From positions 1 through 64,000 of the forward strand of contig CAXRCG010000278.1 of NCBI GenBank assembly GCA_964228885.1: DNA of 64,000 nucleotides. Direction: 5' to 3'. Origin of the DNA: UBA4582 sp964228885 (GTDB taxonomy: Bacteria; Pseudomonadota; Gammaproteobacteria; Pseudomonadales; Azotimanducaceae). The notes under the pieces were generated by a model. That model saw only the letters and a list, made by a program, of their open reading frames with translations, was not told the DNA's origin and did no database searches. This document shows positions 35,829 to 45,431 of the stretch, piece by piece. Made by a program: the position numbers and the translations under genes. Numbering within the stretch: the stretch's first letter is position 1; every line of letters starts with the position of its first letter.

Positions 35829-37058
35829 CTAGTAATTCTTCATAAACCATTTTTTTACCTTGTCAGTGAATTTGGTCGCACTTTCTTCCTGCGGCCTGGA
35901 AATCGATTCAGTTTGGGTTTCGCTGCCATAAAGCAGCAAACCAACCGCCGTCGAATAGATAGGGTTCCTGACAATATCAATTAGCCCGGTGATACCTTGC
36001 GGTTTACCGATGCTCACAGGCATATGAAAAATTTCTTCTGCTAACTCAACAACGCCTTCCATTTTTGAAGTACCACCCGTCAATACAATACCGGCAGCAA
36101 CAAGATCCTCAAATCCGCTTCGCCTTAACTCAGCCTGAACTAACGTAAAGAGCTCGTCATATCGTGGCTCCACCACCTCAGCAAGCGTCTGCCTAGACAG
36201 GTCTCTATCGTTTCGTTCGCCTACACTAGGCACTTTTATGGTTTCGTTCTCTCCTGCGAGAGATGCAAGCGCGCACGCGTATTTGATCTTTATTTCTTCG
36301 GCGTTTGGCGTGGGCGTTCTCAGCGCCATCGCTATATCGTTAGTAACTTGATCACCCGCAATGGGTATGACGGCTGTATGCTTGATTGCGCCATCCGTAA
36401 AAATCGCAATATCTGTCGTACCACCACCGATATCGACTAAGCATACTCCAAGATCTTTTTCATCCTCAGTGAGAACCGCATATCCTGATGCCACCTGCTC
36501 AAGGACAATATCCTCGACTTCCAAACCACATCTGCGAATACACTTCTCAATATTTTGCGCTGCATTTACCGCACAGGTCACAAGATGAACCTTTGCTTCC
36601 AGACGAACGCCGGACATGCCAAGCGGCTCTTTTACGCCTTCTTGTGAATCGATGACAAATTCCTGGGGCAATATGTGCAAGATTTTTTGATCAGCAGGAA
36701 TCGCGACAGCCCTAGCAGCATCAATTACCCGATCGATGTCCGGCAGAAAAACTTCCCGATCTCTTATTGCAACAATTCCGTGCGAGTTCAAGCTACGAAT
36801 GTGGCTACCTGCGATGCCCGCATATACTCCCCGTATTTCACAGCCGGCCATTAGCTCGGCTTCTTCAACTGATCTCTGAATAGACTGCACTGTAGATTCA
36901 ATATTAACCACGACTCCCTTCTTCAAGCCTCTCGAAGGGTGACTGCCAATACCGATAATCTCTACATCCCCTTCAGGAGACACTTCACCTACAATACAAA
37001 CGACTTTGGATGTACCAATATCAAGTCCAACGACCATTCTGTTACCTGTTATCGTCAT
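35829..37058 (-). CDS. ftsA: Cell division protein FtsA
   Basis: FtsA is an actin-like ATPase that ties FtsZ to the membrane. The N-terminal phosphate loop VGLDIGTSKVVCIVG lies at 9-23, the second phosphate motif LVDIGGGTTDIAIF at about 207-220 and the adenosine motif GIVLTGGTSKMEGV near 338. The C-terminus KVKKWFMKNY is the amphipathic membrane helix. The 409 residues match the family. The ATG overlaps the ftsQ stop by four bases (ATGA). Confidence 0.98.
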   Translation of the reverse strand: MTITGNRMVVGLDIGTSKVVCIVGEVSPEGDVEIIGIGSHPSRGLKKGVVVNIESTVQSIQRSVEEAELMAGCEIRGVYAGIAGSHIRSLNSHGIVAIRDREVFLPDIDRVIDAARAVAIPADQKILHILPQEFVIDSQEGVKEPLGMSGVRLEAKVHLVTCAVNAAQNIEKCIRRCGLEVEDIVLEQVASGYAVLTEDEKDLGVCLVDIGGGTTDIAIFTDGAIKHTAVIPIAGDQVTNDIAMALRTPTPNAEEIKIKYACALASLAGENETIKVPSVGERNDRDLSRQTLAEVVEPRYDELFTLVQAELRRSGFEDLVAAGIVLTGGTSKMEGVVELAEEIFHMPVSIGKPQGITGLIDIVRNPIYSTAVGLLLYGSETQTESISRPQEESATKFTDKVKKWFMKNY

Positions 37059-37831
37059 AGCTTTAGCTCTCTTTGCGTGTTAAACGCAGTAGCAATACCT
37101 CGCGCCTCAAAATCATCATTCCATTCGACCGCAATTCCATTGGAGTAACGGGTATCAACCTGCCGTACGAATTCCATACTGTTCGCAAAACCAGTGCTCG
37201 CACTGATTAAGACAAAACGATGAACTCTATCCATGATGTCATTTTTCCCGAGCAGAACCCGCATATCATGCTGATTGGTAAACTGCCAGGAACCCCGCTC
37301 ATCGAGTGTCAGCACTTCGATAGTTTGATTAACTGGTGACATTGCCATGGTGAGTTGTTGATACTGCTTCATCACTTGAGCTTCAGATCCCGCAGGACCC
37401 CTCAATTGCGCCAGAGCGCCTCCCACCTCGTACACCGACTCGAAGACCTTGCCCTCAACGTTTATGAACGCTTCATCGTTCCAATATGCGATCGGCTGTT
37501 CCTTGATAACTTCGATGCTCAGCTTATCAGGCCAAATTTGAAGAACATTCACATGGTGCACCCAGCCAATGGACTCGACGCCGGTCTTCACGTCCTCGAT
37601 ATCAAAAAACTGCTTTTCCTTCTTCTTAACAAACTCATAGATTGCTTTTCTCTGTGCCAGATCTACTTCCCCGTGCACCGCGAGCTGCTCTATTTCCAAA
37701 CTGGCTTCCCTGTTCTGAAAAATAATTGTGGCTAACAGCCCCAGAATCAGCAATGCCATTCCCAATGCTTTCCCCGGTTGAAGTCGCGAGACAGCTAATC
37801 CGCTGAAAAAATTTGGATTACCGTTTTTCAT
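37055..37831 (-). CDS. ftsQ: Cell division protein FtsQ
   Basis: FtsQ links early and late divisome proteins in the periplasm. The 258 residues have one membrane helix (about 25-40), then a POTRA domain beginning EIEQLAVHGEVDLAQRKAIY and ending near EQPIAYW, followed by the FtsQ beta domain. The start at 37831 overlaps the murC stop by four bases (ATGA); a frame start at 37855 would reach further into murC and is less likely. In most gammaproteobacteria ddlB lies between murC and ftsQ, but here there is no gap for it. Confidence 0.95.
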   Translation of the reverse strand: MKNGNPNFFSGLAVSRLQPGKALGMALLILGLLATIIFQNREASLEIEQLAVHGEVDLAQRKAIYEFVKKKEKQFFDIEDVKTGVESIGWVHHVNVLQIWPDKLSIEVIKEQPIAYWNDEAFINVEGKVFESVYEVGGALAQLRGPAGSEAQVMKQYQQLTMAMSPVNQTIEVLTLDERGSWQFTNQHDMRVLLGKNDIMDRVHRFVLISASTGFANSMEFVRQVDTRYSNGIAVEWNDDFEARGIATAFNTQRELKL

Positions 37832-39309
37832 CGTCGGATCCGCCTGTATTCCCAACGAGCTGTTAATGCCTTAGCAAGCTTACTGGTTTCCCCCGCACCT
37901 TGAGTCAACACAAAATCGTTTGCTCGCACCATTCCATCGAGAACCAAAGGTACCTCATCAATCGATGTCAAAAATTCGACCTCAGTGTGAGCTTTTCTAT
38001 TTATTGCCTTGAACAAATCCTCTCCTGTCGCGCCGGGAATAGGTGACTCGCCGGCCGCATAGACGTCCAGCAAAACAAGCTGATCAACCATCGAAAGTGC
38101 ATCTACAAACTGGTCAAACAACTCATGTGTTCGTGTATACCTGTGGGGCTGATAAATCATCACAAGACGACTTGCTGGCCAACCTTGCCTCACAGCTTCT
38201 ATTGTTGCCTTTACCTCACTGGGGTGATGACCATAATCATCAAAAACGACATAACGAGAATCGTTATCTACTGTATCGACCAGATACTCACCGTGATTTT
38301 CAAATCTCCGTCCAACACCCTGAAAGCCTGACAGGCCAAGCTGAATATCTGCATCATTGACACCCTCATCTGTTGCAATCGCAATCGCGGCAAGGGCATT
38401 CAGCACGTTGTGCTCACCCGGCAACTCAAGAGATATTTCCAGCGACTTATCGTGCCCCACTCTTGAGACCAAAAACTTGCTCGTTGGACCAGATTGCACC
38501 AGGTCTGTAGCATGAATATCAGCTTCTGGATCAAATCCGTAGGTGAGCATGGAGCGCTTTACTTCCGGCAGGATCGATTTAACACCGGGATCGTCATAGC
38601 AGGCTACAAGCAAACCGTAAAACGGCAGGTTATGTACGAACTCGAGAAATGCGGTTTTTAGCTTTTCAAAACTCCCCTCGTAATTAGCGAGATGGTCCCT
38701 GTCAATATTCGTCAGAACCGACACCATCGGTTGTAGATGAAGAAATGAAGCATCACTCTCATCGGCTTCTGCCACCATGTATCTGCTAGCCCCTAATCGC
38801 GCATTAGACGCCGCACTATTAAGTAGACCACCAATGACAAAAGTCGGATCAAGTCCCGCTTGTCCTAAAATTGACGCTACAAGGCTCGTGGTTGTCGTTT
38901 TACCGTGAGTCCCGGCAATTGCGATGCCATGCCGGTATCTCATCAATTCACCCAGCATTTCTGCACGGCGAACAACCGGTATACGGTTCGCATTCGCCTC
39001 AACCAACTCGGGATTTGTATCACGGATAGCTGAGGAAATAACGATCACATCAGCACCCGCAACGTTTCGCGCATGGTGGCCTATCTGAATGGTAGCGCCC
39101 AAAATCGCTAGCCTTTGTGTCACAGGGGTGTCGGACATGTCACTACCTGAGATTCTGTAACCCTGATTCAGAAGCACTTCAGCAATGCCACACATACCAG
39201 CGCCACCGATACCTACAAAGTGAATGAGACTGATTCGTCTCATCTCAGGCACATCTATTGCCCCTGCTCTCGTATCGGGCTTCAAGGCTCCATCGTTAAC
39301 AAGGCGCAT
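37828..39309 (-). CDS. murC: UDP-N-acetylmuramate:L-alanine ligase MurC
   Basis: MurC adds L-Ala to UDP-MurNAc in the cytosol. After a short extension the Rossmann loop HFVGIGGAGMCGIAEVL starts at about 30. The ATP loop GTHGKTTTTS lies near 130, and the central ligase motifs EADESDASFLHL and NIDRDHLANY follow. The C-terminal domain has FDDYGHHPSEV and YQPHRYTRT, specific to MurC. The 493 residues are normal. The start overlaps the ftsW stop (TGATG), so murG, usually between them, is absent. Confidence 0.97.
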   Translation of the reverse strand: MRLVNDGALKPDTRAGAIDVPEMRRISLIHFVGIGGAGMCGIAEVLLNQGYRISGSDMSDTPVTQRLAILGATIQIGHHARNVAGADVIVISSAIRDTNPELVEANANRIPVVRRAEMLGELMRYRHGIAIAGTHGKTTTTSLVASILGQAGLDPTFVIGGLLNSAASNARLGASRYMVAEADESDASFLHLQPMVSVLTNIDRDHLANYEGSFEKLKTAFLEFVHNLPFYGLLVACYDDPGVKSILPEVKRSMLTYGFDPEADIHATDLVQSGPTSKFLVSRVGHDKSLEISLELPGEHNVLNALAAIAIATDEGVNDADIQLGLSGFQGVGRRFENHGEYLVDTVDNDSRYVVFDDYGHHPSEVKATIEAVRQGWPASRLVMIYQPHRYTRTHELFDQFVDALSMVDQLVLLDVYAAGESPIPGATGEDLFKAINRKAHTEVEFLTSIDEVPLVLDGMVRANDFVLTQGAGETSKLAKALTARWEYRRIRR

Positions 39310-40532
39310 CAGGATGCTCCTCCAACAGGTCTCGCTGATGGAGAGCGAAGCGCTCTGGCTCTCTGCGCTTTGGCTTTTCTAGCACTGCCCCTGCTGTTTC
39401 CCGCATGTACTGCTGCTTCCCGACTTTCGTATTCTATCCTCAGAAGAACTGCGATCAGTACACAACTAACAATCAGACTATTCCCGCCATAGCTTACTAA
39501 TGGCAATGTTAGCCCTTTAGTAGGCAACAAGCCGATATTCACACCGATATTGATCGTAGCCTGAACACCCAGAAGGATTGAGATTGCATAAGCAAGAAGC
39601 GCGTGAAACTCGAGTTCCAATCGCCGTGCATTACGCCCAATCCAGATACCGCGGATTACCATACAAAAGAACAAAAAGATAAACAGCACGGCTCCTAGCA
39701 CGCCGTATTCTTCAGCGACAATAGAGAATAAAAAGTCTGTATGAGCTTCCGGCAAATAAAACAGTTTCTGAATACTGTTTCCCAATCCCAACCCAAACCA
39801 TTCACCACGTCCAAAAGCAATGAGTGCCTGAGTCAATTGATACCCACTATCAAATCTGTGATCCCATGGGTTCGAAAAAGTTGTCAGTCTTTCTAGCCGA
39901 TATGGCTGCCACTGTGCAATGACTATAGTGGCAATAATTACAAGCGCTATCAGCGGCAAAAATCTGCTAAATGGCACCCCTGCTAAAAAAATTGCGCCCA
40001 TCATTGCAGCCATGATGACAACGGAGGCACCAAAGTCTGGCTGCATGAGAAGCAAGCCAACCATCAAACCGAGGACAATCAAAGGTTGAACAAACGCAGA
40101 AACCGTCGTTAACACCTCTTCCTTACGCCTAACCAGATAACCGGCGATGTAGACTGCACTAAAAAACTTAACAAATTCGGAGCCCTGAACGGTAAAGAAT
40201 CCGAGCGATATCCAGCGAGTGCTTCCATTTACCTTATGCCCAATACCCGGAACTAGAACTGCTATCAACAAGACAAAGCTGACCAGTAGCAAAACCATAT
40301 CTAGTCGTTGCCAAGCTCGAATGGGCACCATCAGCGCACCGGCGGCAATTGCCAGACTAATACAAAGATAGACAACATGTTTAATCAAAAGATGTAGTGA
40401 GCTACCGTAGGTTCTGGCTGCGACTTCAGTTGAGGCAGACCCGACCAGCAATACACCTGCAAAGAGGAGAAGCGACGCGATCCCAGCCACGTATGGGTCC
40501 AAGGGAAACGCCTTGACTGCCGTCCCGTTCAT
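39309..40532 (-). CDS. ftsW: SEDS peptidoglycan polymerase FtsW
   Basis: FtsW is the septal glycan polymerase and works with FtsI. The 407 residues form ten membrane segments. The segments NGSTRWISLGFFTVQGSEFVK (about 103-123, shown here in outline), FSNPWDHRFDSGYQ with the catalytic Asp of the large periplasmic loop, and LPTKGLTLPLVSYGGNS near 340 are SEDS hallmarks. The C-terminal tail is rich in Arg, Ala and Ser. The start overlaps the murD stop (TAATG). Confidence 0.97.
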   Translation of the reverse strand: MNGTAVKAFPLDPYVAGIASLLLFAGVLLVGSASTEVAARTYGSSLHLLIKHVVYLCISLAIAAGALMVPIRAWQRLDMVLLLVSFVLLIAVLVPGIGHKVNGSTRWISLGFFTVQGSEFVKFFSAVYIAGYLVRRKEEVLTTVSAFVQPLIVLGLMVGLLLMQPDFGASVVIMAAMMGAIFLAGVPFSRFLPLIALVIIATIVIAQWQPYRLERLTTFSNPWDHRFDSGYQLTQALIAFGRGEWFGLGLGNSIQKLFYLPEAHTDFLFSIVAEEYGVLGAVLFIFLFFCMVIRGIWIGRNARRLELEFHALLAYAISILLGVQATINIGVNIGLLPTKGLTLPLVSYGGNSLIVSCVLIAVLLRIEYESREAAVHAGNSRGSARKAKAQRARALRSPSARPVGGAS

Positions 40533-41917
40533 TAATTCATTTCCTGAACAAGACGACGAAACGTTTCACCACGAGCTTCGAAATTTTCAAACTGATCAAA
40601 ACTGGCACAGGCCGGTGAAAACAAGACGATAGAATCAGTACCAGAGACTGAGCTGCTTGTAGCTACCGCTACTTTTAGCGCCTCGTCGAGTGTCAATACC
40701 CGTATTGCCGAACACCCCTGAAAGCTTCGCTCCAGTATTTCACCGTCTTCACCGTAGATCACAACTTTTGCTTGGTTATCTAAAAGCACATCTCTGAGCG
40801 CAGAGAAGTCGGCGCTCTTCGACTGACCGCCAATCAGCACAATCAGTGAATCACTTGCGCCAGCAAAACCTTTTATCGCTGCTATCGTTGATCCAGGGTT
40901 TGTGGACTTCGAGTCATTTATATAGGTGGTCCCATCCAGTTCGGCTACCAGTTCGCAACGGTGAGGTAACCCTGCAAACCTCGCGAGGGTCGCAGCAATC
41001 ACCTCTTCAGCGACGCCCAATCGCTCAGCGATCGCAATTGCCGCTAATGCATTTTCGGCATTGTGACTGCCTCGGATCGAAATACTGTCACAATTCACGA
41101 TCCTTCTTTTACCCTGGCAAAGAAAAGTCCCTTCAGGCTCGGTTCGAATACCATAGCTTTGCGAATCGGCCGGCCGTCGCCCACTAAAACTGATCAGTTC
41201 AGTGCCGTCGTTAAAGGAGAAGTCAAAATCCAATTCATCATTTTTTAACGCTATGTTTGCGTTGGAATAAATTCTTGCCTTGGTTCTGTAATAATCTGTA
41301 TCACTCTCATATCTATCAAGGTGATCCGGTGACAAATTTAGCACCGTTGCTAACTCACACTTTGCATCGGCAATGGTTTCAAGTTGATAGCTGGAAAGCT
41401 CCAGCACATATATATCACAATCGAGATCAATCAAATCCAGACAGGGGGTCCCGATATTGCCACCTACACCCACTTTAAGGCCGGCATTCTCAAGCATTTC
41501 ACCTAGCAGGGACGTGACAGTGCTCTTACCATTGGAGCCGGTAATCCCAACTACTGGCACAACAGTCTGTTTCAGGAATATATTTACATCGCCACTAACA
41601 CCAATACCGTCAGATATCGCTTGCTGAATTGAGCGAGTCGACAAGGGTATTCCTGGACTCACAATAAGTTCATCGATTTCCTGGGGACTAAACCTCGTGT
41701 CTTCTTTGAGTTGCGAAAACGCCACCTCAGGATCCAGTCTACGCAACTGAGAGAGCAAACCAGGTCGAGAATTGGCATCCATCACGCTGAAAGGAATACC
41801 CGACGTTGAAAAATATCGCGCACACGAAAGACCGGTTTTTCCTAAACCCAAAATCATCTTTCTGATCTTCTTGTCTTTTGAGACATGCGTATTAGAAACA
41901 TCTCCGTTAGTGTTCAC
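40532..41917 (-). CDS. murD: UDP-N-acetylmuramoyl-L-alanine:D-glutamate ligase MurD
   Basis: MurD adds D-Glu to UDP-MurNAc-L-Ala. The Rossmann start MILGLGKTGLSCARYF, the ATP loop GSNGKSTVTSLLGEML, the YVLELSSYQLET segment and the C-terminal VLFSPACASFDQF are all MurD-specific. The start is uncertain. A GTG at 41917 overlaps the end of murE by 11 bases and leaves 20 residues before the first strand; an ATG at 41941 overlaps by 35, and an ATG at 41857 leaves none. None has a strong ribosome site. murF and mraY normally stand between murE and murD, but here the genes overlap. Confidence 0.95.
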   Translation of the reverse strand: MNTNGDVSNTHVSKDKKIRKMILGLGKTGLSCARYFSTSGIPFSVMDANSRPGLLSQLRRLDPEVAFSQLKEDTRFSPQEIDELIVSPGIPLSTRSIQQAISDGIGVSGDVNIFLKQTVVPVVGITGSNGKSTVTSLLGEMLENAGLKVGVGGNIGTPCLDLIDLDCDIYVLELSSYQLETIADAKCELATVLNLSPDHLDRYESDTDYYRTKARIYSNANIALKNDELDFDFSFNDGTELISFSGRRPADSQSYGIRTEPEGTFLCQGKRRIVNCDSISIRGSHNAENALAAIAIAERLGVAEEVIAATLARFAGLPHRCELVAELDGTTYINDSKSTNPGSTIAAIKGFAGASDSLIVLIGGQSKSADFSALRDVLLDNQAKVVIYGEDGEILERSFQGCSAIRVLTLDEALKVAVATSSSVSGTDSIVLFSPACASFDQFENFEARGETFRRLVQEMN

Positions 41918-43385
41918 TAAAAAACTTCTCGACCACTGCATAGTCGCTGTAGGGTAGCTTTCGCCCGTTTACTTCCTGATAGGGTTCATGACCTTTACCG
42001 GCAATTAAAACTAAATCCTTGGGCTTCGCTTTTTTTAGCGCCCGAACAATTGCCGTCGCTCGGTCTAATTCCACCGTTATCCTGTTATTGACGGTAATTC
42101 CAGCCACAATATCTTCCACTATATTTGCTGGATTCTCTGTTCGAGGGTTGTCACTTGTCACAAAAGCATGGTCCGCTATACGTACAGCAACCGCACCCAT
42201 TTCAGGTCTTTTCCCCTTATCGCGATCACCCCCACAACCCATTACACAATACACCGCGCCACCAGCGTGTTGCCGGGCCGCCAAAAGCGCCTTTTCCAAA
42301 GCGTCAGGTGTGTGCGCGTAATCGATAACAACTGTGGGCTTACCTTCAAAGGCCAATAAGTCCATGCGTCCTTTCACATTATTTAACTGACTAACCGTAT
42401 GTAAGGCTTCCGCTAAGGGCACACCCTCTACAAGCAAGGTAGATACGACCGCCAGCAGGTTGCTCAAGTTAAATCCGCCCACAAGTTTGCTTTCAAGTGG
42501 CAGAGCCTGACCTTGATAAATTACTAAGGCGGCAATACCTGTAATTTTGTATTCAATTGAGTCACAGTACACATCAGCATCAGGTCGCTCCAAGGAAAAC
42601 GTAATGCAGCCCTTACCGCTGCCTGCAGATTGTTTATTCAATTGAGGATTCGGAATTTCTTGCCGAGCTATCATTTCATTTGCAAGTGCTTCGCCGAATT
42701 CATCATCTAGATTTATCACGGCGTGCGTCAGGTCGGGCCATTTAAATAGCTGTTTCTTCGCCTCCTTGTAGTGATCGAAATCACTATGATAATCAAGGTG
42801 ATCCCGACTGATATTGGTAAAAATGGCCGTCTCTATTTTCGTACCGTTGAGTCGCCCCTGAACCAACCCGTGGGATGAAGCTTCTAGACATACAGCATCA
42901 GCTCCCTTTACTTTCATCTCAAATAACATTCTCTGAAGATCGACGGCATCAGGCGTTGTCATGCCGACATCCTCAAGATCGTTATTCAACCCTGCGCCCA
43001 GAGTACCAACGACGCCACATGGCTGCTGCAATAGTGACAGAGCCTGAGCAACGTAGTGACTCACAGATGTCTTGCCGTTAGTACCTGTTACCGCGATAAC
43101 TTTCAGGCTTTTTGAAGGCTCTTGATAAAAACGTGACGCGATCATGCCCTTATGCTCAGGCAGGTTCCGGACCTCAAAATCATTATCGCAGACGGGCTGA
43201 TAAGGTGATTCGCATAAAATAGCTGCCGCAGTACCTGCAACATTTTTCACGAATCGGGTTCCATCCGCTTGATCACCTCTGGTCGCCAAAAACAAATCCC
43301 CAGACTTTACTTTCCTCGAATCATACGCAATGCCACTTACCGAGATTGCCGGCAAGTGATGATCGGGCAGAAGCGTGTTAAGCAT
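41907..43385 (-). CDS. murE: UDP-N-acetylmuramoyl-tripeptide synthetase MurE (meso-DAP type)
   Basis: MurE adds the third amino acid to the stem peptide. The ATP loop GTNGKTSVSHYV lies near 110, followed by TTPDAVDLQ, EASSHGLVQGR and the carbamylated Lys region. The DNPRTENP motif (about 412-419) selects meso-diaminopimelate, so the peptidoglycan is of the DAP type. I choose the ATG at 43385 (492 residues) with AGGTG eight bases upstream. A GTG at 43394 directly after the ftsI stop is the alternative. Confidence 0.97.
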   Translation of the reverse strand: MLNTLLPDHHLPAISVSGIAYDSRKVKSGDLFLATRGDQADGTRFVKNVAGTAAAILCESPYQPVCDNDFEVRNLPEHKGMIASRFYQEPSKSLKVIAVTGTNGKTSVSHYVAQALSLLQQPCGVVGTLGAGLNNDLEDVGMTTPDAVDLQRMLFEMKVKGADAVCLEASSHGLVQGRLNGTKIETAIFTNISRDHLDYHSDFDHYKEAKKQLFKWPDLTHAVINLDDEFGEALANEMIARQEIPNPQLNKQSAGSGKGCITFSLERPDADVYCDSIEYKITGIAALVIYQGQALPLESKLVGGFNLSNLLAVVSTLLVEGVPLAEALHTVSQLNNVKGRMDLLAFEGKPTVVIDYAHTPDALEKALLAARQHAGGAVYCVMGCGGDRDKGKRPEMGAVAVRIADHAFVTSDNPRTENPANIVEDIVAGITVNNRITVELDRATAIVRALKKAKPKDLVLIAGKGHEPYQEVNGRKLPYSDYAVVEKFFSEH

Positions 43386-43394
43386 TACTTGCAC

Positions 43395-45068
43395 CTAGGC
43401 CGCCTTATCTGAGTAGTTTGGAGTGACATTCAGCAGGCGCAACGCACCAGCCATCACCCTAGAAAATACCGGGGCAGCGATCGCACCACCACCGTACTGG
43501 TCACCCTTTGGCTCGTCTATCATGACAATGCCCACAAGTCGCGGCGATTCCGCAGGCGTCATCCCCGCAAAGAACGCGATGTGCCTTGTATCATCGTAAC
43601 CTGCGTTACCCACTTTTCTCGCCGTGCCCGTTTTACCAGCAACAGAGTAGGCTTCCATTGATGCCTTACTACCCGTGCCACTTTCAGCAACACGCTGTAA
43701 CATCTTGATTAAGTCCGCAGCTACCGCCGACGACATTACACGCTGGTCGTCCATAGGACTGCGCCCAACCAGAGACAACGGCCGTTTGATACCCCCGGAC
43801 GCGATTACCAAATAGGATGCCGCGAGCTGAACAGGCGTTACCTGCAGACCATAGCCATAGGCAAACGTAGCCCGTTCAATATCTTTCCAGCGACGGTGAC
43901 TTGGCAGGAACCCACTGCTTTCACCGAGCACGCCGATACCGGTACTTTCACCAAAACCTACCGAGGAGAACATGTTCCAGATCTCATACTCGTCGAGACT
44001 CAAGGCAAGTTTGGTAATTCCTACCTGACTGGATTTTTCGATGATGCCACCCAAATCCAGCTCACCATAATTGACTGGGTCGGGAATTGTCTTCGCGCCA
44101 ACCTTTACAAACCCGGGATGCGTGTTTACCACCGATTTCTTGGTGTATTCACCTGACTCCAAAGCTACAGCCACTGTAAAAGGTTTCACCGTGCTGCCCG
44201 GTTCAAATATATCGGTTACAGCTCTATTTCTTACCGCGCCCAGATCCAAGTTGATCCTATTGTTCGGATTAAAAGAAGGCTGATTGACCAACGCGAGAAT
44301 TTCTCCAGTCTGAACATCAAGAATCACGACGGAACCCGCTTTGGCGTTAAAGTATGAAATAGCTGACTTCAACTCGCGATATGCCAAATATTGAATACGG
44401 AGGTCTACACTCAACTCAAGGTTGTTGCCTGGTTGCGCTTCAGACACGGGCATGATGTCCCTGACTATGTCACCATAGCGGTTTTGGAGTACTTTTCTCT
44501 TGCCCGGCGTACCTTTTAGCCACTCATCAAAAGACAGCTCTATGCCTTCCTGCCCTCTGTCATCGATATCAGTAAAACCAACAAGGTGGGCGGTCACTTC
44601 TCCACCCGGGTAGTAACGGTGATATTCTCTTTCCGAGTAGACCCCCTTGGTTCTTAATGCAAGAATTTCATCGGCTACCGCCGGTGGGAGATGACGACGC
44701 AAGTAGATAAACCCTTTGTCTTTATTCCTTTCGATCTTCGCTCTGAACTCATGAGTCGGGACTTCAAGCTTTTGAGCTAGTTCATCTATAGAAGCATCTG
44801 CTTTGAGCAACTCCTTCGGCTTTGCCCACAACGAGACCACTGGCGAACTAATCGCCAACGGCTTTCCTCTTCTATCTTGAATCATTCCCCGATGAGCATT
44901 TATGCGTTTGATGCGAATTGTTCTTGCGTCACCTTGATCCTGCAAAAAGTCGTTATCAACTACATTCAGCACAATAACCCGTGCACACAGCGTCAGGGTG
45001 ACAACCACAAAAAATGCAATCATCAAATAAAGTCGTATAGCATCAATTTTTCCAACAAGCTTGTCCAA
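43395..45068 (-). CDS. ftsI: Septal peptidoglycan transpeptidase FtsI (PBP3), SxN motif reads SSQ
   Basis: FtsI cross-links septal peptidoglycan. A membrane anchor (about 14-36) leads to the PBP dimer domain, with RGMIQDRRGKPLA at 60-72. The transpeptidase domain has the nucleophile in EPGSTVKPF (Ser292) and the KTGTARKVG box near 480. The middle motif, SSN in E. coli PBP3, reads SSQ (346-348, codon CAG at 44027-44025). The 557 residues are normal. It follows ftsL by five bases and ends directly before murE. Confidence 0.96.
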   Translation of the reverse strand: MDKLVGKIDAIRLYLMIAFFVVVTLTLCARVIVLNVVDNDFLQDQGDARTIRIKRINAHRGMIQDRRGKPLAISSPVVSLWAKPKELLKADASIDELAQKLEVPTHEFRAKIERNKDKGFIYLRRHLPPAVADEILALRTKGVYSEREYHRYYPGGEVTAHLVGFTDIDDRGQEGIELSFDEWLKGTPGKRKVLQNRYGDIVRDIMPVSEAQPGNNLELSVDLRIQYLAYRELKSAISYFNAKAGSVVILDVQTGEILALVNQPSFNPNNRINLDLGAVRNRAVTDIFEPGSTVKPFTVAVALESGEYTKKSVVNTHPGFVKVGAKTIPDPVNYGELDLGGIIEKSSQVGITKLALSLDEYEIWNMFSSVGFGESTGIGVLGESSGFLPSHRRWKDIERATFAYGYGLQVTPVQLAASYLVIASGGIKRPLSLVGRSPMDDQRVMSSAVAADLIKMLQRVAESGTGSKASMEAYSVAGKTGTARKVGNAGYDDTRHIAFFAGMTPAESPRLVGIVMIDEPKGDQYGGGAIAAPVFSRVMAGALRLLNVTPNYSDKAA

Positions 45069-45073
45069 TTGAA

Positions 45074-45424
45074 CTACCTTTTAACCTGTTCCAATTGAAT
45101 CTCGTTAAGCCCTGAGGCTCGACCAATCAAGACAAGATCCTTTGCCGAGGGCGTTTTCATTCCAAGTTCAGTCCGAGAGACCTGATCAACCCTTGCGTAA
45201 CCAGCCCAAGCACCCTGCTCTAACAAAAACCTTTCGTAATCGCTATCAAGCAAATCCCGCTCCTTCTCCAGATCTTGCAGCTTTGAATACTGCACCCTTG
45301 TCAAATGAGCCGAGTAAATAACACCCACCGAGGAGACTCCTATCAGGATAACGAGCCCAACAATCTGGAGCTGCTGCCATTGGAACAACCATGCAAACAA
45401 TTTGACTAGTGGTGAATTTTTCAT
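45074..45424 (-). CDS. ftsL: Cell division protein FtsL
   Basis: FtsL is a small bitopic protein that forms a coiled-coil complex with FtsB and FtsQ and helps activate FtsWI. The 116 residues contain one membrane helix (about 18-40) followed by the periplasmic leucine-zipper segment THLTRVQYSKLQDLEKERDLLD-like heptads (about 40-70). The C-terminal part RVDQVSRTELGMKTPSAKDLVLI is typical of FtsL. It lies seven bases after rsmH and five before ftsI, the standard dcw order. Confidence 0.93.
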   Translation of the reverse strand: MKNSPLVKLFAWLFQWQQLQIVGLVILIGVSSVGVIYSAHLTRVQYSKLQDLEKERDLLDSDYERFLLEQGAWAGYARVDQVSRTELGMKTPSAKDLVLIGRASGLNEIQLEQVKR

Positions 45425-45431
45425 GCGCCAT

